From: Synechococcus sp. CO36386bin_37
GTDB taxonomy: Bacteria > Cyanobacteriota > Cyanobacteriia > PCC-6307 > Cyanobiaceae
DNA length: 9,773 nucleotides
Assembly (NCBI GenBank): GCA_011525445.1
Contig: WTGE01000075.1
Span: 1 to 9,773 of the forward strand
Direction: 5' to 3'
Shown here: positions 1-6,781 of the stretch, one piece after another
Layout: the number at the start of each line of letters is the position of its first letter
Position numbering within the stretch: the stretch's first letter is position 1
Program-made: the position numbers and the translations under genes
The notes under the pieces: model-generated
Seen by the model: the letters and a program-made list of their open reading frames with translations, nothing else
Told to the model about the DNA's origin: nothing
The model's database searches: none

Positions 1-96
1 ACGCACTGCACTGGCGGGATGGCCTTTGCTGACCGCCAGCAGATTGACGGATTCAGGACAGTCAGCATGAATCTTTGCCCAGCGGTCCCGGACCAT
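1..96 (-). CDS. pipY: PipY / YggS-family PLP-binding protein, N-terminal fragment
   Basis: Only the first 32 codons are present; the rest lies beyond the left edge. The translation contains LLAVSKGHP, the motif around the pyridoxal-phosphate lysine of the YggS/PROSC/PipY family (K24 here). The residues before it align without gaps to the S. elongatus PipY N-terminus as I remember it. Family members bind PLP without a known catalytic reaction and affect vitamin B6 and amino-acid homeostasis; in cyanobacteria PipY is linked to PipX. The ATG at 96 follows an AAGGG ribosome-binding sequence 4 nt upstream. A second in-frame ATG at 123 overlaps the pipX stop as TGATG and would add 9 residues, so translational coupling is an equally reasonable reading. 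Being next to pipX on the same strand makes the identity firm despite the short fragment. Confidence 0.85.
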   Translation of the reverse strand, partial: MVRDRWAKIHADCPESVNLLAVSKGHPASAVR

Positions 97-122
97 CTCA
101 CCCTTTGAAGGTCGGGATGCCA

Positions 123-389
123 TCAAATGAAGGTTTGATCGAACAGCTGCTTCCAGTCGGCAAAGTCTGCGAGGCGATCACGACGGCAACGAGCGAGATG
201 AAGCTCAGCATGATGTCGAGCATCCTGATAAGGAATCACTTCAAACTGGGCTCCCCTTGGCTGCAGTGTCACCAAGAAAAACATGCGCTGGGCGTAGAGA
301 GTGGCGTAGAGATCACGCCCCTCCCCAGCCGTCGACACCTGATAAAGCATTCCAAAGGTGGGGTGATTGAGATAACGCTCCGCTCCCAC
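123..389 (-). CDS. pipX: PipX, NtcA co-activator and PII-interacting protein
   Basis: An 88-residue protein that matches cyanobacterial PipX nearly along its whole length. PipX shuttles between PII (GlnB) and the nitrogen regulator NtcA, helping NtcA activate nitrogen genes when 2-oxoglutarate is high. The N-terminal Tudor-like part (about residues 1-53) has YLNHPTFG at 6-13 and TLYAQR at 30-35. E4, Y6, F12, Y16, Y32, R35 and F38 sit at the same numbers as in S. elongatus PipX, including Y32 and E4, known from mutants to affect PII and NtcA interactions. The C-terminal part (about 54-88) is helical and Arg-rich. The start codon is GTG; an in-frame TGA lies two codons upstream, so no longer start exists. 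It follows the cbiQ-like gene by 18 nt and precedes pipY. Confidence 0.93.
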   Translation of the reverse strand: MGAERYLNHPTFGMLYQVSTAGEGRDLYATLYAQRMFFLVTLQPRGAQFEVIPYQDARHHAELHLARCRRDRLADFADWKQLFDQTFI

Positions 390-407
390 AACTCAGACCA
401 TCAAGAA

Positions 408-1322
408 TTAAAGAGCACCGTACTTGCCTCGCAATCCCACCACCACAATGAGGGCCACAAATGAGATCAGATTGAGGCTTTTGACCAAGGCTGAAGGGTT
501 CCCTACAGGTCGAAAGCAATCAGCGGGCAGCCATCGCCCCCCTCTGGCAATGAAGGCATCAGCTCCTTGCTCAGCCCGCAACAGGATGTTGGCGAGAAGA
601 CGCTCACCCACTGCCAACAGCAATCCAAAGGAGGCCTTGAAGCCAAGCTGACGGAGATTCACAGATCGGCTCGCCACGGAACGCAGCAGATTCTGTAACT
701 CCTCCTGAACAAGGGGAAGGAAACGGAGTGCCAGCAACAATTGAAAGCTCAGTCGATCAACCGGGACTCCCAGCACCGCCAGAGGGCATAGAAACCAATT
801 CAAGGCCCACATCAGATCTTCGCTGGGCGTGGATAACAGCATGAGATTGACGCTGTGCACCACGGTGACGATCAAGGTTGCACTGTTGAGACCCAACTCA
901 GCCGAACGGCGATCCACCACCAGTGGGCCTAATTGGAGTGGCCCCAACTGAACTGGCCCGAGTCGAAACAAATCCCAGGTAGGAGTTTGTAAAGACAAAC
1001 CCTGAAGCTCCTGAGCGGAGCGAATCGACAGACTTGCAGCAGGCTCTCCCGTCGGCAGGAACATGGCCAATAAACCCAGGGCAAGCCCAAGACACAGCAC
1101 CAAAACCAACGAGCGCCACCACAACCTGGCCGGCAAACCACTCAGAGCTGTAATCAGCAGCAACCCCAGCACGAGCCCAAGCCGCCAAAACGGACCTGCG
1201 AGCACAGGAGTCAGCAGGAACATCACGACCCACCCGAATTTGAGGCGAGGATCCAGCAGACGCAGCCACCCAGCACTGCCATCGACGTACTGCCCGATCG
1301 GAATCTGTCGCAACCAGTCCAT
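408..1322 (-). CDS. CbiQ/EcfT-like energy-coupling factor transporter transmembrane protein
   Basis: A 304-residue polytopic membrane protein of the CbiQ/EcfT family, the T component that couples substrate-binding S proteins to the ATPases of ECF importers. The N-terminus has LLDPRLKF (22-29), close to the LDPR(T/L)K motif of the family. Hydrophobic segments lie at about 30-60, 70-90, 148-164 and 172-205, with a short one at 283-298. The coupling region ends in ADAFIARGG (254-262), the Ala-Arg-Gly motif that contacts the ATPase; the first coupling motif is less regular (ASRSV, 217-221). A cytoplasmic-looking insert at 121-134 carries a short LGPxQ repeat. No EcfA ATPase or S component is in the window, so the substrate cannot be inferred; a cobalt role would come only from the family name. 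The ATG is 5 nt after the der stop, and pipX follows. Confidence 0.85.
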   Translation of the reverse strand: MDWLRQIPIGQYVDGSAGWLRLLDPRLKFGWVVMFLLTPVLAGPFWRLGLVLGLLLITALSGLPARLWWRSLVLVLCLGLALGLLAMFLPTGEPAASLSIRSAQELQGLSLQTPTWDLFRLGPVQLGPLQLGPLVVDRRSAELGLNSATLIVTVVHSVNLMLLSTPSEDLMWALNWFLCPLAVLGVPVDRLSFQLLLALRFLPLVQEELQNLLRSVASRSVNLRQLGFKASFGLLLAVGERLLANILLRAEQGADAFIARGGRWLPADCFRPVGNPSALVKSLNLISFVALIVVVGLRGKYGAL

Positions 1323-1327
1323 GGAGA

Positions 1328-2707
1328 TCAGCCTGGGCGGTTTTGCTGACGAGCGAGATCACGCTCAGCATCCCGCTGCTGCTTACCGCGCCAGAACAGC
1401 TTCACCGGAGTGCCGTCAAAACCCAATCCTTCGCGAATTTGACGCTCCACATAACGGCGATAAGTTTCACCAAACAGTTTGGGTTCATTCACAAATAAGG
1501 TGAAACTTGGTGGTTTGCTGGCCACCTGAGTGCCGTAATACAGCCGTCCTTGCCTGCCACCGCGGGTGGTGGGCGGACTGCGCCAGCTGAGGGCTTCCTT
1601 GAGCACTTCATTCACAACTGAAGTGCTGACCCTTCGACGATGCTGTTCTACAGCGAGCGCAGCAAGGGCGAAAATGCTGTCCACGCGCTGCCCTGTGAGC
1701 GCAGAAGTAAACAACATGGGAGCCCAATCCAGAAAATAGAGCTTGGAGCGAAGTTCTTTCTCCATCGCCGCCATGGTGTGGCTGTCTTTCTCCACCGCAT
1801 CCCATTTATTCACAACAACGACGCAAGCGCGCCCCTCTTGTTCAATCCGACCCGCGAGGCGCTGATCCTGCTCGGTCACACCATCGAGTGCGTCGATGAC
1901 TAAGACGCAGACATCACTGCGTTCGATAGCTTTAAAACTGCGATTGATTCCAAAAAACTCCGGCCCATAATTCACGCTGCGGCGACGACGGATTCCCGCG
2001 GTATCGATCAATCTCCAAGGCCGATTCTCGCGCTCAATACGCGTATCAATCGTGTCTCGGGTGGTGCCGCGAATCGGACTCACAATGGCCCGCGTCTCTC
2101 CGCAGATGGCATTCAGCAAGCTGGACTTACCCACATTGGGGCGGCCAATGATTGAAAGCTGAATGGGCTCGTCTTCATCATTGTCCTCATCCTTGGGAGG
2201 AAAAAAATGGAGCACCTGATCGAGCAGCTCTCCAGTGCCTGCACCGTGAATCGCTGAGATCGGGTAAGGCTCGCCAAGGCCGAGACGCCAAAACTCCGCC
2301 GCCATCGCCAGGCCCTGCTCTGGAGACTCACACTTATTCACAGCAAGCAGGGTCTTGCAGCGCTGCGTTCGCAACCATTCCGCGATCGATTCATCCGCCG
2401 CTGTCAAACCCTGCTGACCGTCAACGATCACCAATGCCACGCTGGCTTCTGCGAGGGCCAGGCTGGCCTGCTCGCGAATCTCTGGAAGAAATTCACTGTC
2501 ATCATCGAAGACCAAACCCCCGGTATCCACCACCTTGAATTCTCGATCCCCCCAATACCCGTCTTGATAGGTGCGATCCCTCGTCACACCAGGCTGATCG
2601 TGAACGATGGCCTCGCGACTACGGCAGAGACGATTCACCAGTGTGGACTTGCCGACGTTGGGACGCCCGATGATTGCGACGACCGGACGAGCCAAGACAG
2701 GTGCCAA
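1328..2707 (-). CDS. der: Der (EngA), tandem-domain ribosome biogenesis GTPase
   Basis: Der is an essential GTPase with two G domains that helps assemble the 50S ribosomal subunit. The first domain has GRPNVGKS (14-21), DTGG (61-64) and NKCE (124-127). The second has GRPNVGKS (188-195), DTAG (235-238) and NKWD (300-303). NKCE is a slightly relaxed form of the NKxD guanine motif, as seen in cyanobacterial versions. An acidic linker ([10 protein letters not shown], 171-180) separates the domains, and a KH-like domain fills about 355-445. At 459 aa the length is normal. No ATG is available: TTG at 2707 has an AAGG 9 nt upstream, while TTG at 2695 would give the N-terminus MARPVV that I recall for marine Synechococcus. 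The choice is open by 4 residues. First gene of the der-cbiQ-pipX-pipY unit. Confidence 0.96.
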   Translation of the reverse strand: MAPVLARPVVAIIGRPNVGKSTLVNRLCRSREAIVHDQPGVTRDRTYQDGYWGDREFKVVDTGGLVFDDDSEFLPEIREQASLALAEASVALVIVDGQQGLTAADESIAEWLRTQRCKTLLAVNKCESPEQGLAMAAEFWRLGLGEPYPISAIHGAGTGELLDQVLHFFPPKDEDNDEDEPIQLSIIGRPNVGKSSLLNAICGETRAIVSPIRGTTRDTIDTRIERENRPWRLIDTAGIRRRRSVNYGPEFFGINRSFKAIERSDVCVLVIDALDGVTEQDQRLAGRIEQEGRACVVVVNKWDAVEKDSHTMAAMEKELRSKLYFLDWAPMLFTSALTGQRVDSIFALAALAVEQHRRRVSTSVVNEVLKEALSWRSPPTTRGGRQGRLYYGTQVASKPPSFTLFVNEPKLFGETYRRYVERQIREGLGFDGTPVKLFWRGKQQRDAERDLARQQNRPG

Positions 2708-2801
2708 GAAGAACAGCCTTGACAGTACAGAGGTGACCCTTCACGGAAATAGAAAATCATTCAGAAAGAGACCCATGAGACGCGCGTGAGACAGCTACGC
2801 C

Positions 2802-2825
2802 TGTGACAGCACCCTCAGCGTCACA
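2802..2825. repeat. Inverted repeat (hairpin) just upstream of the L,D-transpeptidase start
   Basis: TGTGACAGC (2802-2810) and GCGTCACA (2818-2825) pair over 8 base pairs with one bulged A (2808) and a 7-nt loop. The structure ends 3 nt before the ATG at 2829 and would cover the ribosome-binding region of that start. It lies in the 121-nt space between divergent der and the transpeptidase gene, so it could act in either 5' leader or be a protein-binding dyad. Function is not known. Confidence 0.4.
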
Positions 2826-2828
2826 GCC

Positions 2829-3212
2829 ATGCTTGAGCTCATTGCAATGCTCGTGGTCGATCTCTCCGATCAGACCCTCACAGTGCTGAACCAGCAAGAT
2901 CAGACCGTCAGGGTGATTCCCGTTAGTACGGGCAAAGCCTCAACGCCGACTCCCACAGGGCATGCCTCCGTGCTCACCAAATACCGCTCGGTCACCATGC
3001 GGGGACGAAATTACGTATCTCCCGGCGTTCCCTACGCCATGTGCATTACTGCTAACGAAGCCATCTGCATGCATGCCGCTCCGTGGCAGGAGGATGCAGG
3101 GCAAGCGTTTGGTGTCCCCAGAAGCCACGGATGCGTCCGAATGCCCACTCAACAAGCCCGCTGGCTGTTTGAGAACACACCCAAAGGAACCAAAGTGATC
3201 ATCCAGGCCTGA
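2829..3212 (+). CDS. Minimal L,D-transpeptidase (YkuD domain), no signal peptide
   Basis: A 127-residue protein that is almost only a YkuD catalytic domain. The fold begins at once (VVDLSDQTLTVL, 9-20), followed by PVSTGKASTPTPTG (31-44), the usual strand and loop. The active site is complete: H82 in CMHAAPW and the SHGC motif RSHGCVRM (98-105) with catalytic C102. L,D-transpeptidases make 3-3 peptidoglycan cross-links or attach molecules to the peptide stem, normally outside the inner membrane, yet no signal peptide or membrane anchor is seen. An in-frame TGA at 2787-2789 with no ATG/GTG/TTG between it and 2829 rules out a hidden N-terminal extension in this frame. ATG 2847 (residue 7) is an alternative start. 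The gene ends 3 nt from the convergent DUF1823 gene. The family is sure; where the protein acts is not. Confidence 0.88.
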   Translation: MLELIAMLVVDLSDQTLTVLNQQDQTVRVIPVSTGKASTPTPTGHASVLTKYRSVTMRGRNYVSPGVPYAMCITANEAICMHAAPWQEDAGQAFGVPRSHGCVRMPTQQARWLFENTPKGTKVIIQA

Positions 3213-3215
3213 TTT

Positions 3216-3677
3216 TCAGGTCACAGGTGGGTCTCCTGGGTGCCCGTTCACGGGGTTGACAGGCGGATCCAGAAGCGGTGGGAGAGGACCTTCCTCAGCC
3301 AGGACTTGCTCCCTCGATGCCAGCCAAGCCAGCAACCAATTCACGACGGTGGCCCGACGCGTGCGCCTGGGGTAAAGCTCTCCAATGCGGTATCCCGCGA
3401 AGTGCAACTGCTCCTTCAGCAGTTGTTTGTGCTCACGCGCGATCGAGCGAGTGAGCTGAACTGAAGCCGGCCGAATGCTGATCACTTCTGGGGCCTGAGG
3501 GAAAGCATCGCGCCAGACAGCCGGAGTGTCAGGCCCGGCGAGCCAAACCGTCTCATCCTCTTGCGGTTGATACCCCAAGCGCTCCCAAACCCGCTGGGCA
3601 ACAAAACGATCACTGATGCGGTCGTCCAATATTCGCTGCAACAACAATCGACTGAGCGGCCAGGGGGAAGCAGGCAT
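3216..3677 (-). CDS. DUF1823 family protein (cyanobacterial/plastid conserved)
   Basis: A 153-residue soluble protein from the ATG at 3677. It starts with PLSRLLLQRILDDRISD and has VWERLGYQP, then ISIRPASVQLTRSI, LLKEQLHFAGY, IGELYPRRTRRATVVNWLL. This order of motifs is that of DUF1823, a family known from cyanobacteria and plant plastids without an assigned function. The basic PRRTRRA stretch could suggest nucleic-acid or membrane-surface contact, but that is a guess. The C-terminus is a proline-rich tail (PLPPLLDPP, then NPVNGHPGDPP) that looks disordered. The frame stays open for 56 more codons upstream, to an ATG at 3845, but that stretch overlaps the 5' end of dus and does not look like the family, so I reject the longer form. 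Divergent from dus, convergent with the L,D-transpeptidase. Confidence 0.85.
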   Translation of the reverse strand: MPASPWPLSRLLLQRILDDRISDRFVAQRVWERLGYQPQEDETVWLAGPDTPAVWRDAFPQAPEVISIRPASVQLTRSIAREHKQLLKEQLHFAGYRIGELYPRRTRRATVVNWLLAWLASREQVLAEEGPLPPLLDPPVNPVNGHPGDPPVT

Positions 3678-3785
3678 ACGAATCGACAGACAATTCCCAT
3701 CCTTCGCCAGACAGGCTCGCCTTGACAAGCCAAGGACGACCCGAACAGCAGGAGAGCAGAATGTCATTGTCTTCGGCCTTTGGCC

Positions 3786-4781
3786 ATGCCGCTGAAGATT
3801 CAGGGACGTCTTTTCGAGCGACATCTTCGATGCCGTGCACTGCAATCACCACTGGCAGGCGTCAGCGATCGGATCTTCAGGGGCCTCGTCCGGCGCTGGG
3901 CTCCCGATGCACTGCTGTTCACGGAAATGGTGAATGCCACCAGTTTCGAACTGGGGCATGGACGTCTGAAAGTGGAGGGGCTACAGGATGAATCAGGGCC
4001 AATCGGCGTGCAGCTGTTTGATCACCATCCAACTGCGATGGCTGATGCAGCCCGTCGCGCTGCCGATGCCGGAGCCTTTCTGATTGATATCAACATGGGG
4101 TGTCCTGTTCGCAAGATCGCCCGTAAGGGAGGGGGCAGTGGACTGATTCGAGACCCGGATCTGGCCTGCAGGATTGTGGAGTCGGTTGTAGCAGCGGTGG
4201 GCATTCCCGTCACGGTGAAGACGCGCCTTGGCTGGTGTGGCCAGAACGATGGCTGTGAGGCCAATTTCGCAGTGAGCTGGTGCCAACGATTAGAAGCAGC
4301 AGGAGCTCAGATGCTGACGCTTCACGGTCGCACGCGTGAGCAAGGATTCGGTGGTGCAGCCGATTGGAACGCAATTGCCGCCGTTAAAGCATCCCTCAGC
4401 ATTCCAGTGATCGCCAATGGAGATGTAAGCAGCCCTGCAGACGCAGTGCGCTGCCTCAGCATCACCGCTGCCGATGGCGTCATGGTGGGGCGGGGCAGCA
4501 TGGGCTCGCCTTGGCTCCTCGGCCAGATCGATGCAGCCCTCAGTGGTCGGCCCATCCCCAGCACGCCCTCCACCCAGGAGCGTCTCGCCCTCGCCAAGGA
4601 ACAGCTGCTGGCACTGATCGATGCTCGCGGAGACCACGGTTTGCTGATTGCGAGAAAACACATGAGCTGGACCTGCACAGGCTTTCCTGGAGCGTCGCGA
4701 TTGCGTCAGAAACTCATGCGAGCGAACACTCCAGCTGCAGCAGTTCATTTGCTTGATCAACAGATGCAGCTTGTTGGATGA
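3786..4781 (+). CDS. dusB: tRNA-dihydrouridine synthase, DusB-type
   Basis: This FMN enzyme reduces specific uridines in tRNA to dihydrouridine with NAD(P)H. The TIM-barrel signatures are in order: LQSPLAGVSDRIFR, LFTEMVNAT, IDINMGCPVRKI with the catalytic Cys (residue 106 from this ATG), KGGGSGLIRDP, VTVKTRLGW, LTLHGRT with EQGF, IPVIANGDV and GVMVGRGSMGSPW for FMN phosphate binding, then RKHMSW, the DusB-like C-terminal helical part. About 331 aa is normal. ATG 3786 was chosen; an in-frame TTG at 3780 is also possible, and neither has a clear ribosome-binding sequence. The stop overlaps the next gene's start as ATGA (4778-4781), so the two are probably co-translated. DusB rather than another Dus subfamily is inferred from NMGCP and RKHMSW. 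Confidence 0.92.
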   Translation: MPLKIQGRLFERHLRCRALQSPLAGVSDRIFRGLVRRWAPDALLFTEMVNATSFELGHGRLKVEGLQDESGPIGVQLFDHHPTAMADAARRAADAGAFLIDINMGCPVRKIARKGGGSGLIRDPDLACRIVESVVAAVGIPVTVKTRLGWCGQNDGCEANFAVSWCQRLEAAGAQMLTLHGRTREQGFGGAADWNAIAAVKASLSIPVIANGDVSSPADAVRCLSITAADGVMVGRGSMGSPWLLGQIDAALSGRPIPSTPSTQERLALAKEQLLALIDARGDHGLLIARKHMSWTCTGFPGASRLRQKLMRANTPAAAVHLLDQQMQLVG

Positions 4782-6781
4782 ATGCGCTGTTGCCTCTGTT
4801 GCTGCTGATCTGGCCGCTCTGGCTGATCCGTCACCCCGAACAAGATTCACCAATCTGGAAACGACGCAGCCTCATCGCACTGATCAGCCTGTTCACCATC
4901 CGTTATTTGAGCTGGAGAGTGACATCCAGTCTCAACCTCGAAAACAGGCTATCCATCACCCTCAGCCTGCTGCTTCTCGCCTCAGAGGGATGGCTCTTGC
5001 TCAGTGGGTTAGTTCCGCTGTGGCTGGCCTGGCGGCGGTTCCCTGATCGCCGCCAGGCCATCAGCAACACTCAGCAGCGCTGGGCGGAAAGTGGCTGGAC
5101 ACCACGCGTCGACATCCTTGTTCCAACCTATGGAGAGCCGATCAATGTGCTTGAACGCAGCCTGATTGGCTGCACCAACTTGTCGTATCCCCATCGAACG
5201 GTTTGGGTCCTCGACGACAGCGGTCGCCATGAAGTGAAAACACTGGCCTCCGAGCTTGGATGCCGCTACCTGCACCGACCGGAACGGGTGAATGCCAAAG
5301 CCGGCAATCTCAACCACGGGCTTCGTTACTGCAGGGGGGAGTTGATCGCCGTCTTTGATGCGGACTTCGTTCCCCAACGCACTTTTCTAGACCGCACAAT
5401 TGGCTTTCTCCAAGAGCCACAGGTTGCACTGATTCAGACACCACAAACCTTTTTCAACGCCGATCCGGTCATGCGCAATCTGGCGATGGAGGACTGGATG
5501 CTCTCTGATGAGGAAAGTTTCTACCGCTGGATTCAACCGGTGCGTGATGGATGGAAAGCTGTGGTTTGCTCAGGCACGTCTTTTGTCGCGAAGCGAACAG
5601 CACTCAATTCGATCGGAGGCTTCGTGGAACAAGCCATCTCAGAGGATTTCGTCACCGGAATCAATCTGACGCGTCAGCATTGGCAACTTGTTTATCTCCA
5701 GGAAAAACTCAGTGCTGGCTTAGCCGCGGAAACCATGGTCGACTTCGTCCATCAGCGGCAACGCTGGGCCTCTGGGACCCTTCAAAGCCTCAGGCTCCCC
5801 AGCGGACCCATACGCAGCAAAGGGTTGTCACTGGGGCAACGTATCGCCTACCTGGAGGGGGTGACGCACTGGTTCAACAACGTACCGAGGCTTGTGTTGA
5901 TGCTGATGCCGCTCAGCTATGGCCTCCTGGGCATTGTTCCGATTGTGCTGACAAGCAATGCCGCACTGACCTTGCTGTTCCCGCTGTGGTGCACCCAACT
6001 TCTGAGTTTTGGCTGGTTGAATCGAGGTTCGCGAACCGCTTTCTTGAGCGAACTAACCGGCTGGGTGCTCACTGTGCCCCTCACCGTGACCGTGGTCACC
6101 AATCTCATCGGACGGATCGGTGGATTCCTGGTAACACCCAAACATCAACGCCGTGATCGCGGCAGCTACAGCACAAAGCTGGTTCTTCCGCTCGTCGCTC
6201 TCCTTTTGTTCAATCTGGCCAACCTCCATGGTCTTCTTGCAGCTGCAAGCGACCTGCCAGCACTGGGTTTCGCCGGACGACCGATTGGATTGATCTGGGG
6301 TGTGATCAACCTGCTCAGCTTGATTGTGGCGATCCGGGCTTGCTGGGATCCTGCAGCTGAGGATCTCGCGCCCTGGCAGAAACTGACAATGGAAGCTTGG
6401 GTTGAGGATGCCGGTGGACATCGTCACCGCTGTTGGATCACCGCTCTGAGTGAAAGCGGCGTTCGCATCTCCGACCCCGAGTCGGCGCTGCCATTGGTGG
6501 CAAGTTCCAAGCTTCGCTGGTGCCAAGAGGTGCCAGCCCTCCCCGTTGTCTTCAAAACACGAACCAAGACCAACGTCCTTCTGCACTGGGAACACCTGAA
6601 ACAGCATGAGCGCCATGCACTGATCCGATGGCTGTTTTGCCGCCCAGGATGCTGGGTTGAACGGCAGGCACCACAGGAAGGCAAAGCTCTGCTCGCCCTG
6701 CTACGGCGATTGATTGCACAACCCGTGCGCACCCCAATGAACCCGTGCCTCAACCCGCAACATCCGCCACACGGCGTGTAG
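4778..6781 (+). CDS. Cellulose synthase-like GT2 membrane glycosyltransferase (BcsA-type)
   Basis: A 667-residue membrane glycosyltransferase with the layout of bacterial BcsA. Three hydrophobic segments come first (about 2-18, 31-47, 57-85), then the cytoplasmic GT2 domain: VDILVPTYGEP (111-121), LDDSGR with D146/D147, NAKAGNLNHG (172-181), DAD at 194-196, QTPQTFFN (220-227), SED at 288-290 (usually TED) and QRQRW (326-330), the family's acceptor-site motif. About five more membrane segments follow (371-521). The tail (about 535-620) is PilZ-like in position, but the c-di-GMP motifs are poor: no RxxxR is evident, and ALSESG (556-561) replaces (D/N)xSxxG. It likely makes a beta-linked polysaccharide from a UDP-sugar; cellulose itself is not proven, and no bcsB is seen. 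It overlaps dus by 4 nt. Confidence 0.88.
   Translation: MNALLPLLLLIWPLWLIRHPEQDSPIWKRRSLIALISLFTIRYLSWRVTSSLNLENRLSITLSLLLLASEGWLLLSGLVPLWLAWRRFPDRRQAISNTQQRWAESGWTPRVDILVPTYGEPINVLERSLIGCTNLSYPHRTVWVLDDSGRHEVKTLASELGCRYLHRPERVNAKAGNLNHGLRYCRGELIAVFDADFVPQRTFLDRTIGFLQEPQVALIQTPQTFFNADPVMRNLAMEDWMLSDEESFYRWIQPVRDGWKAVVCSGTSFVAKRTALNSIGGFVEQAISEDFVTGINLTRQHWQLVYLQEKLSAGLAAETMVDFVHQRQRWASGTLQSLRLPSGPIRSKGLSLGQRIAYLEGVTHWFNNVPRLVLMLMPLSYGLLGIVPIVLTSNAALTLLFPLWCTQLLSFGWLNRGSRTAFLSELTGWVLTVPLTVTVVTNLIGRIGGFLVTPKHQRRDRGSYSTKLVLPLVALLLFNLANLHGLLAAASDLPALGFAGRPIGLIWGVINLLSLIVAIRACWDPAAEDLAPWQKLTMEAWVEDAGGHRHRCWITALSESGVRISDPESALPLVASSKLRWCQEVPALPVVFKTRTKTNVLLHWEHLKQHERHALIRWLFCRPGCWVERQAPQEGKALLALLRRLIAQPVRTPMNPCLNPQHPPHGV

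Noticed and set aside
2802..2825. TGTGA...TCACA resembling a CRP-type operator.
   Set aside because: The half-sites are 14 nt apart instead of the 6 nt of CRP sites, so a hairpin is the better reading.
3208..3220. CCTGA-TTT-TCAGG hairpin between the convergent L,D-transpeptidase and DUF1823 genes.
   Set aside because: The stem is only 5 bp and overlaps both stop codons, and there is no T-run on either strand, so a terminator is not supported.
3678..3845. A 56-codon upstream extension of the DUF1823 frame.
   Set aside because: It overlaps the 5' end of dus, and the family similarity begins only after the ATG at 3677.
3751..3991. ATG at 3761 preceded by a strong GGAGAG ribosome-binding sequence.
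   Set aside because: The frame is out of phase with dus, and its product does not resemble any protein; the dus frame itself begins at 3780 or 3786.
4290..4853. A 187-aa minus-strand open frame opposite dus.
   Set aside because: It is an antisense shadow of the well-supported Dus coding sequence, with low-quality composition and no family signature.
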